Source of the DNA: Gottfriedia luciferensis
GTDB taxonomy: Bacteria; Bacillota; Bacilli; Bacillales; Bacillaceae_G
Reading direction: 5' to 3'
Assembly (NCBI RefSeq): GCF_001712755.1
Contig: NZ_MDKC01000034.1
Coordinates: forward strand, 62,001-126,000
DNA: 64,000 nucleotides
Positions 25,432 through 34,994 of this stretch are shown here, one piece after another. The notes beneath the pieces were generated by a model. That model was given only the letters and a program-made list of their open reading frames with translations, was not told where the DNA came from and did not search any database. The translations under genes were made by a program, and so were the position numbers. The number at the start of each line of letters is the position of its first letter. The first letter of the stretch is position 1.

Positions 25432-26178
25432 TTACAATTGGGTTAAAATGATTGGCTCGCCTTTTGTTACAACAATTGTATGTTCACATTGTGCAACTAA
25501 GCTCTTATCTGGCGTCACAAATGTCCAGCCATCTCCTGACTCGATAATGTGGTCTGCATTTGCAGAGATAAATGGCTCTACTGCTAATACAAGACCGTCC
25601 TTTAATAACGCTTTATCCATTGGATCGAAATAGCTTAATATATGTTGCGGGCTTTCGTGAAGGCTTTTTCCAATTCCGTGGCCAGTTAGGTTTTCAATTA
25701 CATTTAAACCATTTTTCATTGCTTCATTATATACTGCTCTTCCAATTTGGTTTTGCTTTGAACCTGCTTTTGTTTTTTTCATTGCAGCCCAAAATGCATC
25801 TTCTGCAACTTTACAAAGTTTCTCTTTTAGTAAGTCACCTTTCCCAACTACAAAAGAGATTCCAGTGTCTGCATAGTATCCATCTAATGCTGCTGACACA
25901 TCGACATTAACTAAATCGCCATCTTGAAGTACTCTGTCTCCCGGAATTCCATGAGCAACTTCTTCATTAACACTAATACATGTTGTACCAGGAAAATCAT
26001 ACTCTTTTTGTGGGGCTGAAGTTGCACCATGCTCCTCTAAAACTTGTCTTCCGATTTCATCTAATTCTTTTGTTGTCATTCCAACGACAGCTCTTGCCTT
26101 CATTTCTTCTCTCGCTAATGCTACGATACGACCGATCTTTCTTAAAGCTTCTAATTCTTGTTCATTATTGATAATCAT
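25432..26178 (-). CDS. map: Type I methionine aminopeptidase
   Basis: A 248-residue MetAP-1 that removes the initiator methionine from new proteins. The two-metal site is complete: Asp in VNVDVSAALDGYYADTG (two Asp), His in GHGIGKSLHE, Glu in AVEPF and Glu in CEHTIVV. The conserved His in EVAHGIP is also present. It is outside the ribosomal-protein cluster, where Bacillus keeps its main map gene, so it may be the second (YflG-like) enzyme. Confidence 0.93.
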   Translation of the reverse strand: MIINNEQELEALRKIGRIVALAREEMKARAVVGMTTKELDEIGRQVLEEHGATSAPQKEYDFPGTTCISVNEEVAHGIPGDRVLQDGDLVNVDVSAALDGYYADTGISFVVGKGDLLKEKLCKVAEDAFWAAMKKTKAGSKQNQIGRAVYNEAMKNGLNVIENLTGHGIGKSLHESPQHILSYFDPMDKALLKDGLVLAVEPFISANADHIIESGDGWTFVTPDKSLVAQCEHTIVVTKGEPIILTQL

Positions 26179-26338
26179 TTTACTGCTCCTGATTCTTTTA
26201 ATAATTTGACTTTCTTATATTATGCCATAATATTACTATGTTATAGTCTTTTAAGCACTTATACAAGACAAAAAAGGCAGGATTAATGGAAGAGGTTTAG
26301 GGGACGAGATCGATTTTAAGTGACTAAGGCACCTTTAT

Positions 26339-26749
26339 TTAACCTTGAAACGTATAAGGAACCGATGACTCTAATAATTTTTCAATTCCCTCCTTATGAT
26401 AGGGCATTAATTGATTTGCCGTTTGGAGATCCATCCATTTAATTTGTAAGATTTCCTCTTCACGTGAAATGACTAGATCTCCACCGATTATTTTTGCACT
26501 AAATGTAATCAAGATTGCATGATGTCCTCTTTCAGGAAAAAAGGCTTCATTAATCGCTACAATATTGCCTACTTCCACTTCTAATCCAGTTTCCTCAAAC
26601 GCCTCTCGTACTGCTGCCTGTTTTAACGTTTCATTATCTTCAACAGCACCACCAGGTAAAGTCCATACTTCATTTTCATTTTGTACCATTAAAACACTTT
26701 TATTTACTTCATCATAGATAAGCGTATAGACCACATTGACCTTTTTCAT
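26339..26749 (-). CDS. Nudix hydrolase
   Basis: A 136-residue Nudix protein with a full Nudix box, G-x5-E-x7-REAFEETGL, from about residue 34 (GGAVEDNETLKQAAVREAFE). These enzymes hydrolyse nucleoside diphosphates linked to another group; the substrate is not predictable. The ribosome site AGAGGTGAC precedes the ATG. It is a single-gene unit; the 160 bp downstream hold no clear terminator. Confidence 0.88.
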   Translation of the reverse strand: MKKVNVVYTLIYDEVNKSVLMVQNENEVWTLPGGAVEDNETLKQAAVREAFEETGLEVEVGNIVAINEAFFPERGHHAILITFSAKIIGGDLVISREEEILQIKWMDLQTANQLMPYHKEGIEKLLESSVPYTFQG

Positions 26750-26952
26750 TTTGTCACCTCTACTAGAACCTTAATATGCTTCGCACGGAATGCCATTATA
26801 ACATCAATATTCAAACTTTTCAGTAAATCAAAGTAGCAAGTATTAAGAAACCGAACTTTCTGATGGATATGTTCTTTACACAAAAGTGGTAATTGGTATT
26901 GCCACAGTGGCTGTTACGATAATGGCGCTTGTTTTCTTTTTTTAAATTTTAA

Positions 26953-26985
26953 TAAAAAAAAGCGTTCTTCGATAAAAAACGCTTT
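26953..26985 (-). terminator. Terminator of the LD-carboxypeptidase gene
   Basis: On the minus strand AAAGCGTT...AACGCTTT is followed by a long T run; 12 bp past the stop codon. Confidence 0.85.
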
Positions 26986-26997
26986 GTGTATTTTGAA

Positions 26998-28011
26998 TTA
27001 TATAAAAGTCTGTACAATCTTACCCTTTCCACCACTTACGTCTACTTCTGCAAATGCGCCATTAATTAATGTAATTTGAGGCGGCACATGCCCACAATCA
27101 ATATCGTAAATTATTGGAATTTCTAATTCTTCCTTTAACTCATTATAAACATCTTCTATTGTATAGTTATCTACAGCTTGATTTGCAGCGCTCCGTCCAA
27201 ATAATATCCCAGCGCAATTTTCAAACCATCCTGCAAGTTTCATTTGTACTAAGGATCTTCTAATATCAGTTGTATTCATTTCACAATTCTCGAAATACCA
27301 AATGATTGGTTCCTCTTCAATGTATTTACTTCTAAATGAACGTACATCTCCATAAGGAGTTCCGACAAGATGTCTAATCACATCAATACATCCACCTAGC
27401 AATCTTCCTTTGATATTCTCATCTTTATTCGATGTAGTTTTCCACTTTGTTTTTTCGGACAAATGAAATACATATGGTGTTGGATTTTCATGTTGCCATT
27501 TTGCTTGGAATAATTCTGATGAAGTTTGAGTGATCGAGTCACCGGATTTAGTTGCTAATACCTTCTGCCACATAGCCGTTGTTTCATCGGAATATTCTCC
27601 TCTTAAATCGATTAAATTCGTTCCGTGTGCAGTAGCTACCCCTGTTGTTAAAGTAAATGCTAATAAAATAATACTCGTATCAGAATATCCTAAAATCCAT
27701 TTTTCTTTGAAGCTTTCGAATGCCAATTGATCAAGAATTTCGATTGCAAGCTCTCCACCCCATGGAGGAAAAATGAAATCTATTTTCTCATCATTCATCA
27801 TTACATTTAATTCATTTGCACGTTTGTTAGCGTTCGCTGATTTTGCTTTGTCCTGCGTCCAAACAACTTCTCCACATTCCACTTTATATCCACCTTTTTC
27901 CATGCGGTTAATGGACTGCTTCATCAATTCATGGAACTGTTCTTTTAAGCCTGATGATGGTGCGGTCACCCCTATCGTTGCACCACTTTTTAAAACTGGA
28001 TACTTGATCAT
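26998..28011 (-). CDS. S66 family LD-carboxypeptidase / MccF-like peptidase
   Basis: A 337-residue S66 peptidase. The nucleophilic serine is in LGYSDTSIILL, and the Glu and His partners are probably in IIWYFENCEM and DCGHVPPQIT. Family members trim the tetrapeptide of recycled murein (LdcA) or cleave the antibiotic microcin C (MccF). The start at 28011 (MIKYPVLK) has GGGTGG just before it; the ATG at 28023 does not. No signal peptide, so it acts in the cytoplasm. MccF-like self-immunity cannot be separated from murein recycling by sequence inspection. Confidence 0.88.
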   Translation of the reverse strand: MIKYPVLKSGATIGVTAPSSGLKEQFHELMKQSINRMEKGGYKVECGEVVWTQDKAKSANANKRANELNVMMNDEKIDFIFPPWGGELAIEILDQLAFESFKEKWILGYSDTSIILLAFTLTTGVATAHGTNLIDLRGEYSDETTAMWQKVLATKSGDSITQTSSELFQAKWQHENPTPYVFHLSEKTKWKTTSNKDENIKGRLLGGCIDVIRHLVGTPYGDVRSFRSKYIEEEPIIWYFENCEMNTTDIRRSLVQMKLAGWFENCAGILFGRSAANQAVDNYTIEDVYNELKEELEIPIIYDIDCGHVPPQITLINGAFAEVDVSGGKGKIVQTFI

Positions 28012-28171
28012 CTTACCACCCATTTTCTTTTAATTGATTCTAATAGAATACGAAGGGATATACAACCAAAATTTCTAAATTCTGGATTATTCATAATTCC
28101 TACCCGATTTTCATTTTACTTTCATAAAACTTGTTTACATTATATTTAAATCCAGTAAGGAGGATTATGTA

Positions 28172-28993
28172 ATGGAATCAATTGAACAAAAGCAAACAAA
28201 TAAGACAACAAGTGCACCAATACAAAATATATTTAAAAAAGTTCCAGAGGTAACAATCTTTTTCTGGCTTACTAAATTGGTAACGACTGGTATGGGCGAA
28301 GTTTTTTCCGATTATATTGTAAAAACTTTAACACCAGTAATAGGTGTTGCAGTAGCTTTAATCGTCCTAATTCTATCTTTATACTTACAATTTAAAGTCC
28401 GTAAATATGTACCTAGTATTTATTGGTTAGTTGTCGTAATGATTAGTGTATTTGGTACAGTAGCCGCAGACGTTGTACACGTTGGTCTTGGGGTTCCGTA
28501 CGTGATATCAACCGTATTTTTTGCAGTCTCGTTGGCAATTATTTTTATGATTTGGTATAAGATGGAGAAAACTCTTTCTATCCACAGTATATACACACGA
28601 CGCCGTGAGATTTTATATTGGTCGGTCGTTATGGGAACTTTCGCATTAGGAACTGCAGCTGGCGATATGACTGCCTCAACAATGCATTTAGGTTATTTTA
28701 CATCAGGTTTACTGTTTGCAGCTTTATTGGCAATACCCGTTATTGGTAGAAAATTCTTCAAGCTAAATGAAATTTTCTCATTCTGGTTTGCTTACATTAT
28801 GACTAGACCTGTTGGTGCGTCGTTTTCTGACTGGAGTTCTGTATCTCAAAAGCACGGTGGACTTGGATTTGGTGGTGGGCCAGTAAGTCTAGTATTATCA
28901 ATTATCATCATTATCCTAGTTGGATATCTTTCTTTTTCAAAGAAGGATGTACAAAATGAAGATGATGTTGTCGCCCAATCTACAATCGCTTAA
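28172..28993 (+). CDS. COG4705-like membrane protein with internal repeat
   Basis: A 273-residue protein with about eight membrane helices. It contains repeated G(E/T)xxxD motifs: MGEVFSDYI, FGTVAADVVHVGLGVPYVIST, LGTAAGDMTASTMHLGYFTSG and GASFSDW. The two middle segments are clear copies of each other, pointing to duplication of a four-helix unit. I recognise the COG4705 family, which to my knowledge has no established function. The conserved membrane acidic residues suggest ion transport (inference). AAGGAGGA ribosome site at the start; strong terminator after it. Confidence 0.75.
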   Translation: MESIEQKQTNKTTSAPIQNIFKKVPEVTIFFWLTKLVTTGMGEVFSDYIVKTLTPVIGVAVALIVLILSLYLQFKVRKYVPSIYWLVVVMISVFGTVAADVVHVGLGVPYVISTVFFAVSLAIIFMIWYKMEKTLSIHSIYTRRREILYWSVVMGTFALGTAAGDMTASTMHLGYFTSGLLFAALLAIPVIGRKFFKLNEIFSFWFAYIMTRPVGASFSDWSSVSQKHGGLGFGGGPVSLVLSIIIIILVGYLSFSKKDVQNEDDVVAQSTIA

Positions 28994-29004
28994 TAACATA
29001 TTAA

Positions 29005-29046
29005 AGAAAAGAGCTGATGTTGAAATATTGTCATCAGCTCTTTTCT
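29005..29046. terminator. Bidirectional terminator
   Basis: AGAAAAGAGCTGATG pairs perfectly with CATCAGCTCTTTTCT between two convergent genes. Confidence 0.9.
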
Positions 29047-29056
29047 AATTTTATTA

Positions 29057-29698
29057 TTATATTAGATTGTGTATCGCAATCAACACCAATATAATTCCAC
29101 TAATAATGGAACTAAATTGTCCAAGCGACCATCCACCAATTTTCACATTGGCGACTTTTTTTCCTAACAGGACCCCTAACCAAATTGCCAAAAAGCTAAA
29201 AATACTGGCCGCTATCGATATTGCAAATGGTGAAAGTCCAATTAATCCAACACCTAAGCCGTTCGTAAGTGCATTCATTGAAACAGCATTCCCTAATATG
29301 ATTGCTTCAAAACTACTTATATCTCCTGAATGGTCAACATCGGCTTTCTCTGGTGAACTTAAATAATTTGTAACGATATTTGAAACTGATTCGTCATCAT
29401 TATTTATTATGGTCTGTTTATCTTTTCTTGGAAAAGTAAGTAGAACAATTCTAAGTCCAATTACCAGTAAAAAAAATGCACCGATTACATTCGAAAGTGT
29501 TCCTGGAAACACTTTTGAAATATATTGACCTGAAACAATACCTGCTTCACTGAAAATAAACGCTATGATGGAAATAATTAAATTCGCTAATAAACCAACC
29601 TTTATACCTCGAATTCCATAAGTTATTCCTACTCCAAAATTATCAATACTAGATGAAAAGGCAAGAAATAAAACAGTGATCCAAATTGAATAATGCAT
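29057..29698 (-). CDS. ytaF: YtaF/MntP-like membrane protein
   Basis: A 213-residue protein with six membrane helices, related to the MntP manganese exporters. In Bacillus this longer version with a hydrophilic middle loop (about residues 97-130) is the sporulation membrane protein YtaF. SSSIDNFGVGITYGIRG and GNAVSMNALTNGLGVGLIG are the two repeat copies with conserved polar residues within the membrane. The loop holds DKQTIINNDDESV and DVDHSGDISSFEA, the latter resembling an EF-hand. A role in metal movement is inferred from the family. Confidence 0.85.
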   Translation of the reverse strand: MHYSIWITVLFLAFSSSIDNFGVGITYGIRGIKVGLLANLIISIIAFIFSEAGIVSGQYISKVFPGTLSNVIGAFFLLVIGLRIVLLTFPRKDKQTIINNDDESVSNIVTNYLSSPEKADVDHSGDISSFEAIILGNAVSMNALTNGLGVGLIGLSPFAISIAASIFSFLAIWLGVLLGKKVANVKIGGWSLGQFSSIISGIILVLIAIHNLI

Positions 29699-29866
29699 AG
29701 TATATGCTCCTTACTTCATCCTTTTTCCGACAAAAGTTATTTGCCTAGCTTTTTATAACCTATGAAGAATTTATGATTAGTCAACTTGTTCAAAGTTTAA
29801 AAATTTACTAATAAAAAGATTATGAGAGTATAGACTTTTTAATGAACCTTATAAAAATGCTGAAAC

Positions 29867-29909
29867 AAAAAGAGGTAAATGAGCTTTTACTCATTTACCT
29901 CTTTTTTTC
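29867..29909. terminator. Terminator overlapping the end of tatC
   Basis: AAAAAGAGGTAAATGAG pairs perfectly with CTCATTTACCTCTTTTT; the right arm includes the last codons of tatC. Works in both directions. Confidence 0.88.
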
Positions 29910-30597
29910 TATATACTGATTTAGATGTTAATATACTTAGTTCATATAATAAAATTAACGGAATTGAGACAGAAATATGTGAAATAAAGTCTGGTGGTGA
30001 AATACAACACGCGACGATTACTAAGATAAAATATGCATATTTTCTCACTTTCTGTAAATAACTAGGCTTCACAATGCCGATTTTTGTTAAGAACATGATC
30101 ACGACTGGCATATCAAAAAATGCAGCAAATGGAACGACTAGATTAAAAAGAAAAGAGAAATACTTATCAACAGTGTAGTTTTGTTCAAGCATACCTTGTC
30201 CCATTATCGTTAGGAATCTAAGGATATTAGGAAATACAAAATAATAGCCAATAACTAATCCAAAAACAAACAGAAAAAATAGCGCGGGGATATAAAATCC
30301 TATCCCTTTTTGTTCAGAAGGATGTAAACCCGGTTTAACAAATAACCAAGTTTGCCAAGTTGCAACCGGTATCGTAAAAACGGCCGCAAAAACGGCAGAT
30401 ATCGAAAAATAGACCCATAATATATCCCCAGGACTTAGCACGACTAGTTTATATGTTAAATCCTTTGTTAAGAATTTATAAATGGGTTCTACATAAACGA
30501 GCCCAATTATAAATAGAACAATAAAAGTAACTGCTGTAATGATAATTCTTTTACGCAGTTCCTCAAGATGATCGACTACTTCCATTTCTTTATTCAT
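29887..30597 (-). CDS. tatC: Twin-arginine translocase subunit TatC
   Basis: A 236-residue TatC with six membrane helices, the receptor for folded proteins with twin-arginine signals. The N-terminal MEVVDHLEELRKRII and the loop ATWQTWLFVKPGLHPSEQK (usual Q-x-W-x-F-x-x-P-G-L) are conserved, as is the Glu-free FAAFFDMPVVIMFLTKIGI region. The start at 30597 is placed after GCGGAGAA; a reading to 30618 lacks a ribosome site. No tatA gene is adjacent, so the partner must be elsewhere. Confidence 0.92.
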   Translation of the reverse strand: MNKEMEVVDHLEELRKRIIITAVTFIVLFIIGLVYVEPIYKFLTKDLTYKLVVLSPGDILWVYFSISAVFAAVFTIPVATWQTWLFVKPGLHPSEQKGIGFYIPALFFLFVFGLVIGYYFVFPNILRFLTIMGQGMLEQNYTVDKYFSFLFNLVVPFAAFFDMPVVIMFLTKIGIVKPSYLQKVRKYAYFILVIVACCISPPDFISHISVSIPLILLYELSILTSKSVYRKKEVNE

Positions 30598-30794
30598 ATG
30601 AATTCTCCGCTTTGTCATTTACTAGAACAATTGTATTAAATACTTTTTTATCCCACTATGATTATTTCAAACAAATACAATTAGTTCAAATTAAAATTTC
30701 TTAATAAAAAACATGATATAAAAACAGATACTAATGATAGTAAATTGATTTTTAAATATGAGTAAGTTAGATAGGAAAATTAACTCAACAAAAA

Positions 30795-30853
30795 ATCACT
30801 AATAAAAAAATAAGTGTAATGTATTTATTTTCACTTATTTTTTTATTAGTGAT
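30795..30853. terminator. Terminator of the siderophore transport operon
   Basis: Perfect 22-base arms starting ATCACTAATAAAAAAATAAG, 24 bp past the ATPase stop codon; A/T rich, with T runs within the arms. Confidence 0.75.
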
Positions 30854-30876
30854 ATTAAACTAAAATCACAAGTTAA

Positions 30877-31704
30877 TTATCCCTTACCTAATGGAACGAC
30901 TAGTGGTGTATTGGCAACTGGATCATCAATTATTATGCACTTTAAACCGAAGACTTCTTCGACTAGTTTTGCAGTGATAATCTCCCGTGGATCTCCTTGT
31001 GCAATCACTTGGCCATCCTTCATAGCGATAATATTATCTGCATATCTCGCAGCATGATTCAAATCATGTAAAACAGCAACTAATGTATTTCCTTGTTGAT
31101 TTAGATCTTTAAATAACTCTAACAACTCAATTTGATGAGCAATATCAAGGTAAGTCGTTGGCTCATCAAGTAGCAGCATTGGTGTTTGTTGGGCAAGTAC
31201 CATCGCGACCCAAACTCTTTGTCTTTGTCCTCCGGATAGTTCATCTACGTATCGATGTGACAAATCGCTCGTATTTGTAAGCTCCATCGCAGATATTACT
31301 GCTGCTTCATCTTCATCAGTCCATTGTCTTATAAGACTCTGATATGGATATCGACCATGTGCAATCAAATTCGCCACCGTTATTCCGTCTGGAGCTGTTG
31401 AAGATTGAGGTAATAGACCTAGTTTACGAGCTACTTCCTTTGACTTATAAGATGTTATAGCTTTACCATCTAGTAAAATTTGCCCTTCAGATGGTTTTAA
31501 CAAATTTGAAAGTGTTCGAAGTAAAGTTGATTTCCCACATCCATTAGGACCAACAATTACTGTAAATGATCCGTCTGGAATTTGTACTGAAAGGTTTCTG
31601 GATATTACCCGATTATCGTATTTGATTGTAATGTTTTCTGTCCAAAGTCTAGACTCTGTTTGTATTGTCTTTTGGCTTTGAATTTCTGCCGCTGTTAACT
31701 TCAT
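30877..31704 (-). CDS. Iron-siderophore ABC transporter ATPase
   Basis: A 275-residue FecE/FhuC-type ATPase with Walker A GPNGCGKST, signature LSGGQRQRVW, Walker B MLLLDEPTTYLD and the H-loop VLHDLNHAARYAD. It energises the two FecCD permeases encoded just upstream. Last gene of the Fur-box operon: binding protein, permease, permease, ATPase. The exact siderophore (hydroxamate, catecholate or citrate) cannot be told. Confidence 0.93.
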   Translation of the reverse strand: MKLTAAEIQSQKTIQTESRLWTENITIKYDNRVISRNLSVQIPDGSFTVIVGPNGCGKSTLLRTLSNLLKPSEGQILLDGKAITSYKSKEVARKLGLLPQSSTAPDGITVANLIAHGRYPYQSLIRQWTDEDEAAVISAMELTNTSDLSHRYVDELSGGQRQRVWVAMVLAQQTPMLLLDEPTTYLDIAHQIELLELFKDLNQQGNTLVAVLHDLNHAARYADNIIAMKDGQVIAQGDPREIITAKLVEEVFGLKCIIIDDPVANTPLVVPLGKG

Positions 31705-31797
31705 AATTCATTTTCAACTTCTTTCAATCAGAATATCGTAATACTTGAAACCCCTTGTGAGAAAGGTCCTACTAAACCTTGTTCATTTTTATTTCGT

Positions 31798-32853
31798 TTA
31801 AGTTGCTGATCGAGCTTGACGAAATAATAGCCACACTAAATATATTCCACCTAATGATAAAGTTACCACACCTACCGGAAAAATTGTTCCTGGAATTACT
31901 CTTTGCGCGAGAACATCCGCTCCAAGCAAAAGAAACGCTCCCATCATTGCTGCTGGTAAAATACTCTCCTCTGATTTGGTGATACGTTTAGCGATTTGTG
32001 GTGCAACAAGCGCTACAAAACTAACTGGCCCAATAACCGCTGTCGGAGCAGCCGTCAATGCAACTGCAATAAGAATCAGTAATAGTTGGGATCGTTCAAT
32101 TCGAACACCATGAGATTTCGCAGCATCCATGCCAAACTCCATTTCACGTAATGGTCTATTCATGATCCCAGCACAAATAATGAGAATAATGACAGCAATG
32201 GCTGGAGTAACTACTTGGTTCCAATCAATCCCATTTAATGAACCAACTCCCCAAGCCGCTGCAGTTAACGCAACCTCTGCATCACTTTTAATAAGGAGCA
32301 TCGAATTGATACTTCCTAAGATCGCCGAAACTGCTATTCCGACGATAATAAGGCGAAAGTTCTGCGTTCCTTTTCGAAAAGCAAGCAAATAGATAAGGAG
32401 AGCCGTTGCGAATCCACCAATCAAAGCCCCACCAGCTACACTAATGTTAGAAGTCGACTTAGAAACAAGAAGCACAATAAGTGCTCCAGTATAAGAGCCT
32501 GAGGTAAAACCAATGATATCAGGAGACCCTAATGGATTCCGAGTAATTGATTGAAAGATCATGCCACTTATTGCTAAACCTGCTCCAAAAACAATCGCAG
32601 CCACCACCCGTGGTAACCGCCATTCGACCACAACTGTTCTCGTCATCCCTGTCGCTTGGCCAATTAAAGCAGAACAAACTTCATGAACACTCAATTTCAG
32701 TGTGCCTACCATTAATGCAAACATTGCAATTGCAATCGTGGCTATAAGAAGGATTGTCGTAACAATCATGCTCCTCACATCAATTCGCGCCTTTACAGGC
32801 CATTTCAGTTGTAGATAGTGCCTGCCATAATTAATGGGGCGCATAATATTCAC
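31798..32853 (-). CDS. Iron-siderophore ABC transporter permease (FecCD family, second)
   Basis: A 351-residue permease with eight or more membrane helices and the FecCD signatures VEWRLPRVVAAIVFGAGLAISG, GSPDIIGFTSG and GPVSFVALVAPQIAKR. It forms a heterodimer with the preceding permease in the membrane. A GGAGTG ribosome site precedes the ATG and 41 bp separate it from the first permease. Confidence 0.93.
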   Translation of the reverse strand: MNIMRPINYGRHYLQLKWPVKARIDVRSMIVTTILLIATIAIAMFALMVGTLKLSVHEVCSALIGQATGMTRTVVVEWRLPRVVAAIVFGAGLAISGMIFQSITRNPLGSPDIIGFTSGSYTGALIVLLVSKSTSNISVAGGALIGGFATALLIYLLAFRKGTQNFRLIIVGIAVSAILGSINSMLLIKSDAEVALTAAAWGVGSLNGIDWNQVVTPAIAVIILIICAGIMNRPLREMEFGMDAAKSHGVRIERSQLLLILIAVALTAAPTAVIGPVSFVALVAPQIAKRITKSEESILPAAMMGAFLLLGADVLAQRVIPGTIFPVGVVTLSLGGIYLVWLLFRQARSAT

Positions 32854-32894
32854 TCCTTCTTACATTCAAACCTTTGCCACAAATCATTTTCATT

Positions 32895-33965
32895 TTATAA
32901 TCCACTCGCTTTTCGTCTACGAACAAGAATCAGTAGAATCGGTGCACCAACTAGTCCCGTGATGATTCCTACTGGAACTTCTGAAGGTAACAATACAACT
33001 CTACCAATAATATCTGAAAGGATGAGTATGATAGGTGCTGCTACTATTGAGTATAGAAAAATCCAGAATTGGTCTGGACCGACGAACCATCGCACACAAT
33101 GTGGCACCATTAAACCTATAAAACCAATTGGTCCCGCTATCGCAGTTGCCCCGCCAGCTAATAGTGTAATTGCAATCAAACCTACTGCACGAGTCACACC
33201 AACATTTACTCCTAAAGAGGATGCACGATCATCTCCGAAGGCAATCGCGTTTAATGCAGGAGTAATGACAAAAGCTAATAATGCACCAACGATTAAAATG
33301 GGTAGAACAAGCCAAAGGTCATCAAGACTTCTCCTAGCTAATGTCCCAACACTCCAGTTCAACATTCGTGCAAATGCCTTACTATTTATTAATGTCAATG
33401 ATGTAGTAATCCCACTTAAGGTGGCCCCAAGTGCTACTCCAGCAAGTGTAATTTGTACAGGTGTGGGAGCTTTTTTACCAGCTCCTCCACTTATAACATA
33501 CACAGCAATTGTCGCAATTAATGCACCAGTTAGTGCAAACCACATATAGGCAGACATCGATGTAACAGAAAATACACCAACTCCGATTGCAACTGCAAAG
33601 GCTGCCCCAGCATTTACACCGAGAATACCAGGGTCCGCTAATGGATTTCTAGTCAGTACCTGGATTAATGCTCCAGCAAGTCCAAATGCAGGTCCAACGA
33701 TTAGTGCAATAAGTGTTCGTGGTATCCTCGAATTATGAATGATTGTGTGGTCATAGCTATTGTTTGGTGAAAACAACGCATCCCATACTACTCCAAAAGG
33801 TATGGATTTAGCACCAATCATTAAACTTAAGAACACTACAGCTACCAAAAGTAATAGTGCTACGATGAAGCCCAAAAATCGTTGCAACCGCATTGAAGTA
33901 ATTGTCTTTTTATTTTCCTCAACTACTTGAGTCGTTTTGTTTTTTGGTTGCTTCATCGCTGTCAC
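32895..33965 (-). CDS. Iron-siderophore ABC transporter permease (FecCD family, first)
   Basis: A 356-residue permease with a 30-residue cytoplasmic N-terminus and the FecCD motifs HNSRIPRTLIALIVGPAFGLAG, ADPGILGVNAGAAFA and GPIGFIGLMVPHCVRW. It starts 4 bp after the binding-protein gene. The long plus-strand ORF opposite it (32818-33549) is a compositional shadow. Confidence 0.93.
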   Translation of the reverse strand: MTAMKQPKNKTTQVVEENKKTITSMRLQRFLGFIVALLLLVAVVFLSLMIGAKSIPFGVVWDALFSPNNSYDHTIIHNSRIPRTLIALIVGPAFGLAGALIQVLTRNPLADPGILGVNAGAAFAVAIGVGVFSVTSMSAYMWFALTGALIATIAVYVISGGAGKKAPTPVQITLAGVALGATLSGITTSLTLINSKAFARMLNWSVGTLARRSLDDLWLVLPILIVGALLAFVITPALNAIAFGDDRASSLGVNVGVTRAVGLIAITLLAGGATAIAGPIGFIGLMVPHCVRWFVGPDQFWIFLYSIVAAPIILILSDIIGRVVLLPSEVPVGIITGLVGAPILLILVRRRKASGL

Positions 33966-33969
33966 TGTT

Positions 33970-34965
33970 TTACTCCCCGCCTTCTAATGCTTTTTTAAAC
34001 TGTTGTGGTAAATTATCGATTGCCCATAATAATGCAGGAACCGTTCCTGTTGAAAATGCGTTTGATGAATTTGTATCAAGAATAATTGATCTTCCATCTG
34101 CTACTGAAGGAATCTTCTGATATAGTTTATTATTTGTTATCTCTTTTGGATCAACAAAAATAGGTAAAACAATCGTAAGATCAGCATTTAATAAGTCTAA
34201 CTTTTCGTCAGCAACTTTAATAAAGAAATTACCTTTAGCTAATTTTTCAATCTCTTCCTTGTTTTTGAATCCAAGTCGCGTTACAAAATCAACACGAGAA
34301 TCGCCTTTTACGTATGCACCAAAACCTGAAGAATCGTAAGCACCAACAGCAACCGTTTTACCTGCAAATTCAGGATTTGCCTTAGCTGCTTTATCAAATG
34401 CCACATCTACATCCTTAAGTAGTTCTTCACCTTTATCAACTTTACCAAGGGCTTGTGCAATCATTCGCACCTGGTCTGTAGTAGTCGTTAAATAATTATC
34501 TCCACCCTTAGGAACCCCTACCGTTGGAGCGATCTCTGAAAGGCGTTTGTATCGTTCTTCATCACCTGAAGATTTTACATCAAGAATTAAATCTGGTTTA
34601 AGAGAAGCAATTTTCTCATAATCAAGTTCCATTGTTCCAAGAATCGTTGGTGATTTTTTATATGCACCTTTTAACCAAGGTCCTACACCGTCACCACCAA
34701 AAGCAAGCCAGTCACTTGCACCAATTGGTTCAACTCCAAGACTTAGTGCCGTCTCTGCATCTCCCCAACCTAGAGCAACAACACGTTTCGGTTGCCCTTT
34801 GATCTCTACTTTACCGAATTTAGTATCAACTGTGACAGCCGATTCATTTGAAGACTTTTTATCAGACTTTTTACTTGAATCTGACGAACAGCCAACTAGA
34901 CCAATCAATAAAAATAAAGACATAAAAATCCCAAGCAATTTGGGCATTTTGATATTACTAATCAT
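33970..34965 (-). CDS. Iron-siderophore binding lipoprotein
   Basis: A 331-residue substrate-binding protein with a lipoprotein signal: hydrophobic stretch then LVGCSSDSSKK, giving the lipidated Cys at about residue 26. The fold is that of helical-backbone (class III) siderophore receptors; PKRVVALGWGDAETALSLGV begins lobe 1 and YEKIASLKPDLILDV is the family motif. AAGGAG precedes the ATG and a Fur box lies 30 bp upstream. First gene of the operon. Confidence 0.93.
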   Translation of the reverse strand: MISNIKMPKLLGIFMSLFLLIGLVGCSSDSSKKSDKKSSNESAVTVDTKFGKVEIKGQPKRVVALGWGDAETALSLGVEPIGASDWLAFGGDGVGPWLKGAYKKSPTILGTMELDYEKIASLKPDLILDVKSSGDEERYKRLSEIAPTVGVPKGGDNYLTTTTDQVRMIAQALGKVDKGEELLKDVDVAFDKAAKANPEFAGKTVAVGAYDSSGFGAYVKGDSRVDFVTRLGFKNKEEIEKLAKGNFFIKVADEKLDLLNADLTIVLPIFVDPKEITNNKLYQKIPSVADGRSIILDTNSSNAFSTGTVPALLWAIDNLPQQFKKALEGGE

Positions 34966-34994
34966 TTCGTTCTCTCCTTAATTAACATTGAAGT

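Noticed and set aside
26855-26945. Short hydrophobic reading frame (VVIGIATVAVTIMALVFFF) upstream of the Nudix gene
   Set aside because: No ATG, no clear ribosome site and only about 20 codons; could be a gene remnant but cannot be supported.
29699-29866. yybP-ykoY (manganese) riboswitch before the YtaF/MntP-like gene
   Set aside because: The expected conserved loop sequences are not present in the leader.
32818-33549. 243-codon plus-strand ORF opposite the FecCD permease genes
   Set aside because: The permease reading on the other strand has full family motifs; this frame is Pro/Thr-rich with no recognisable domain.
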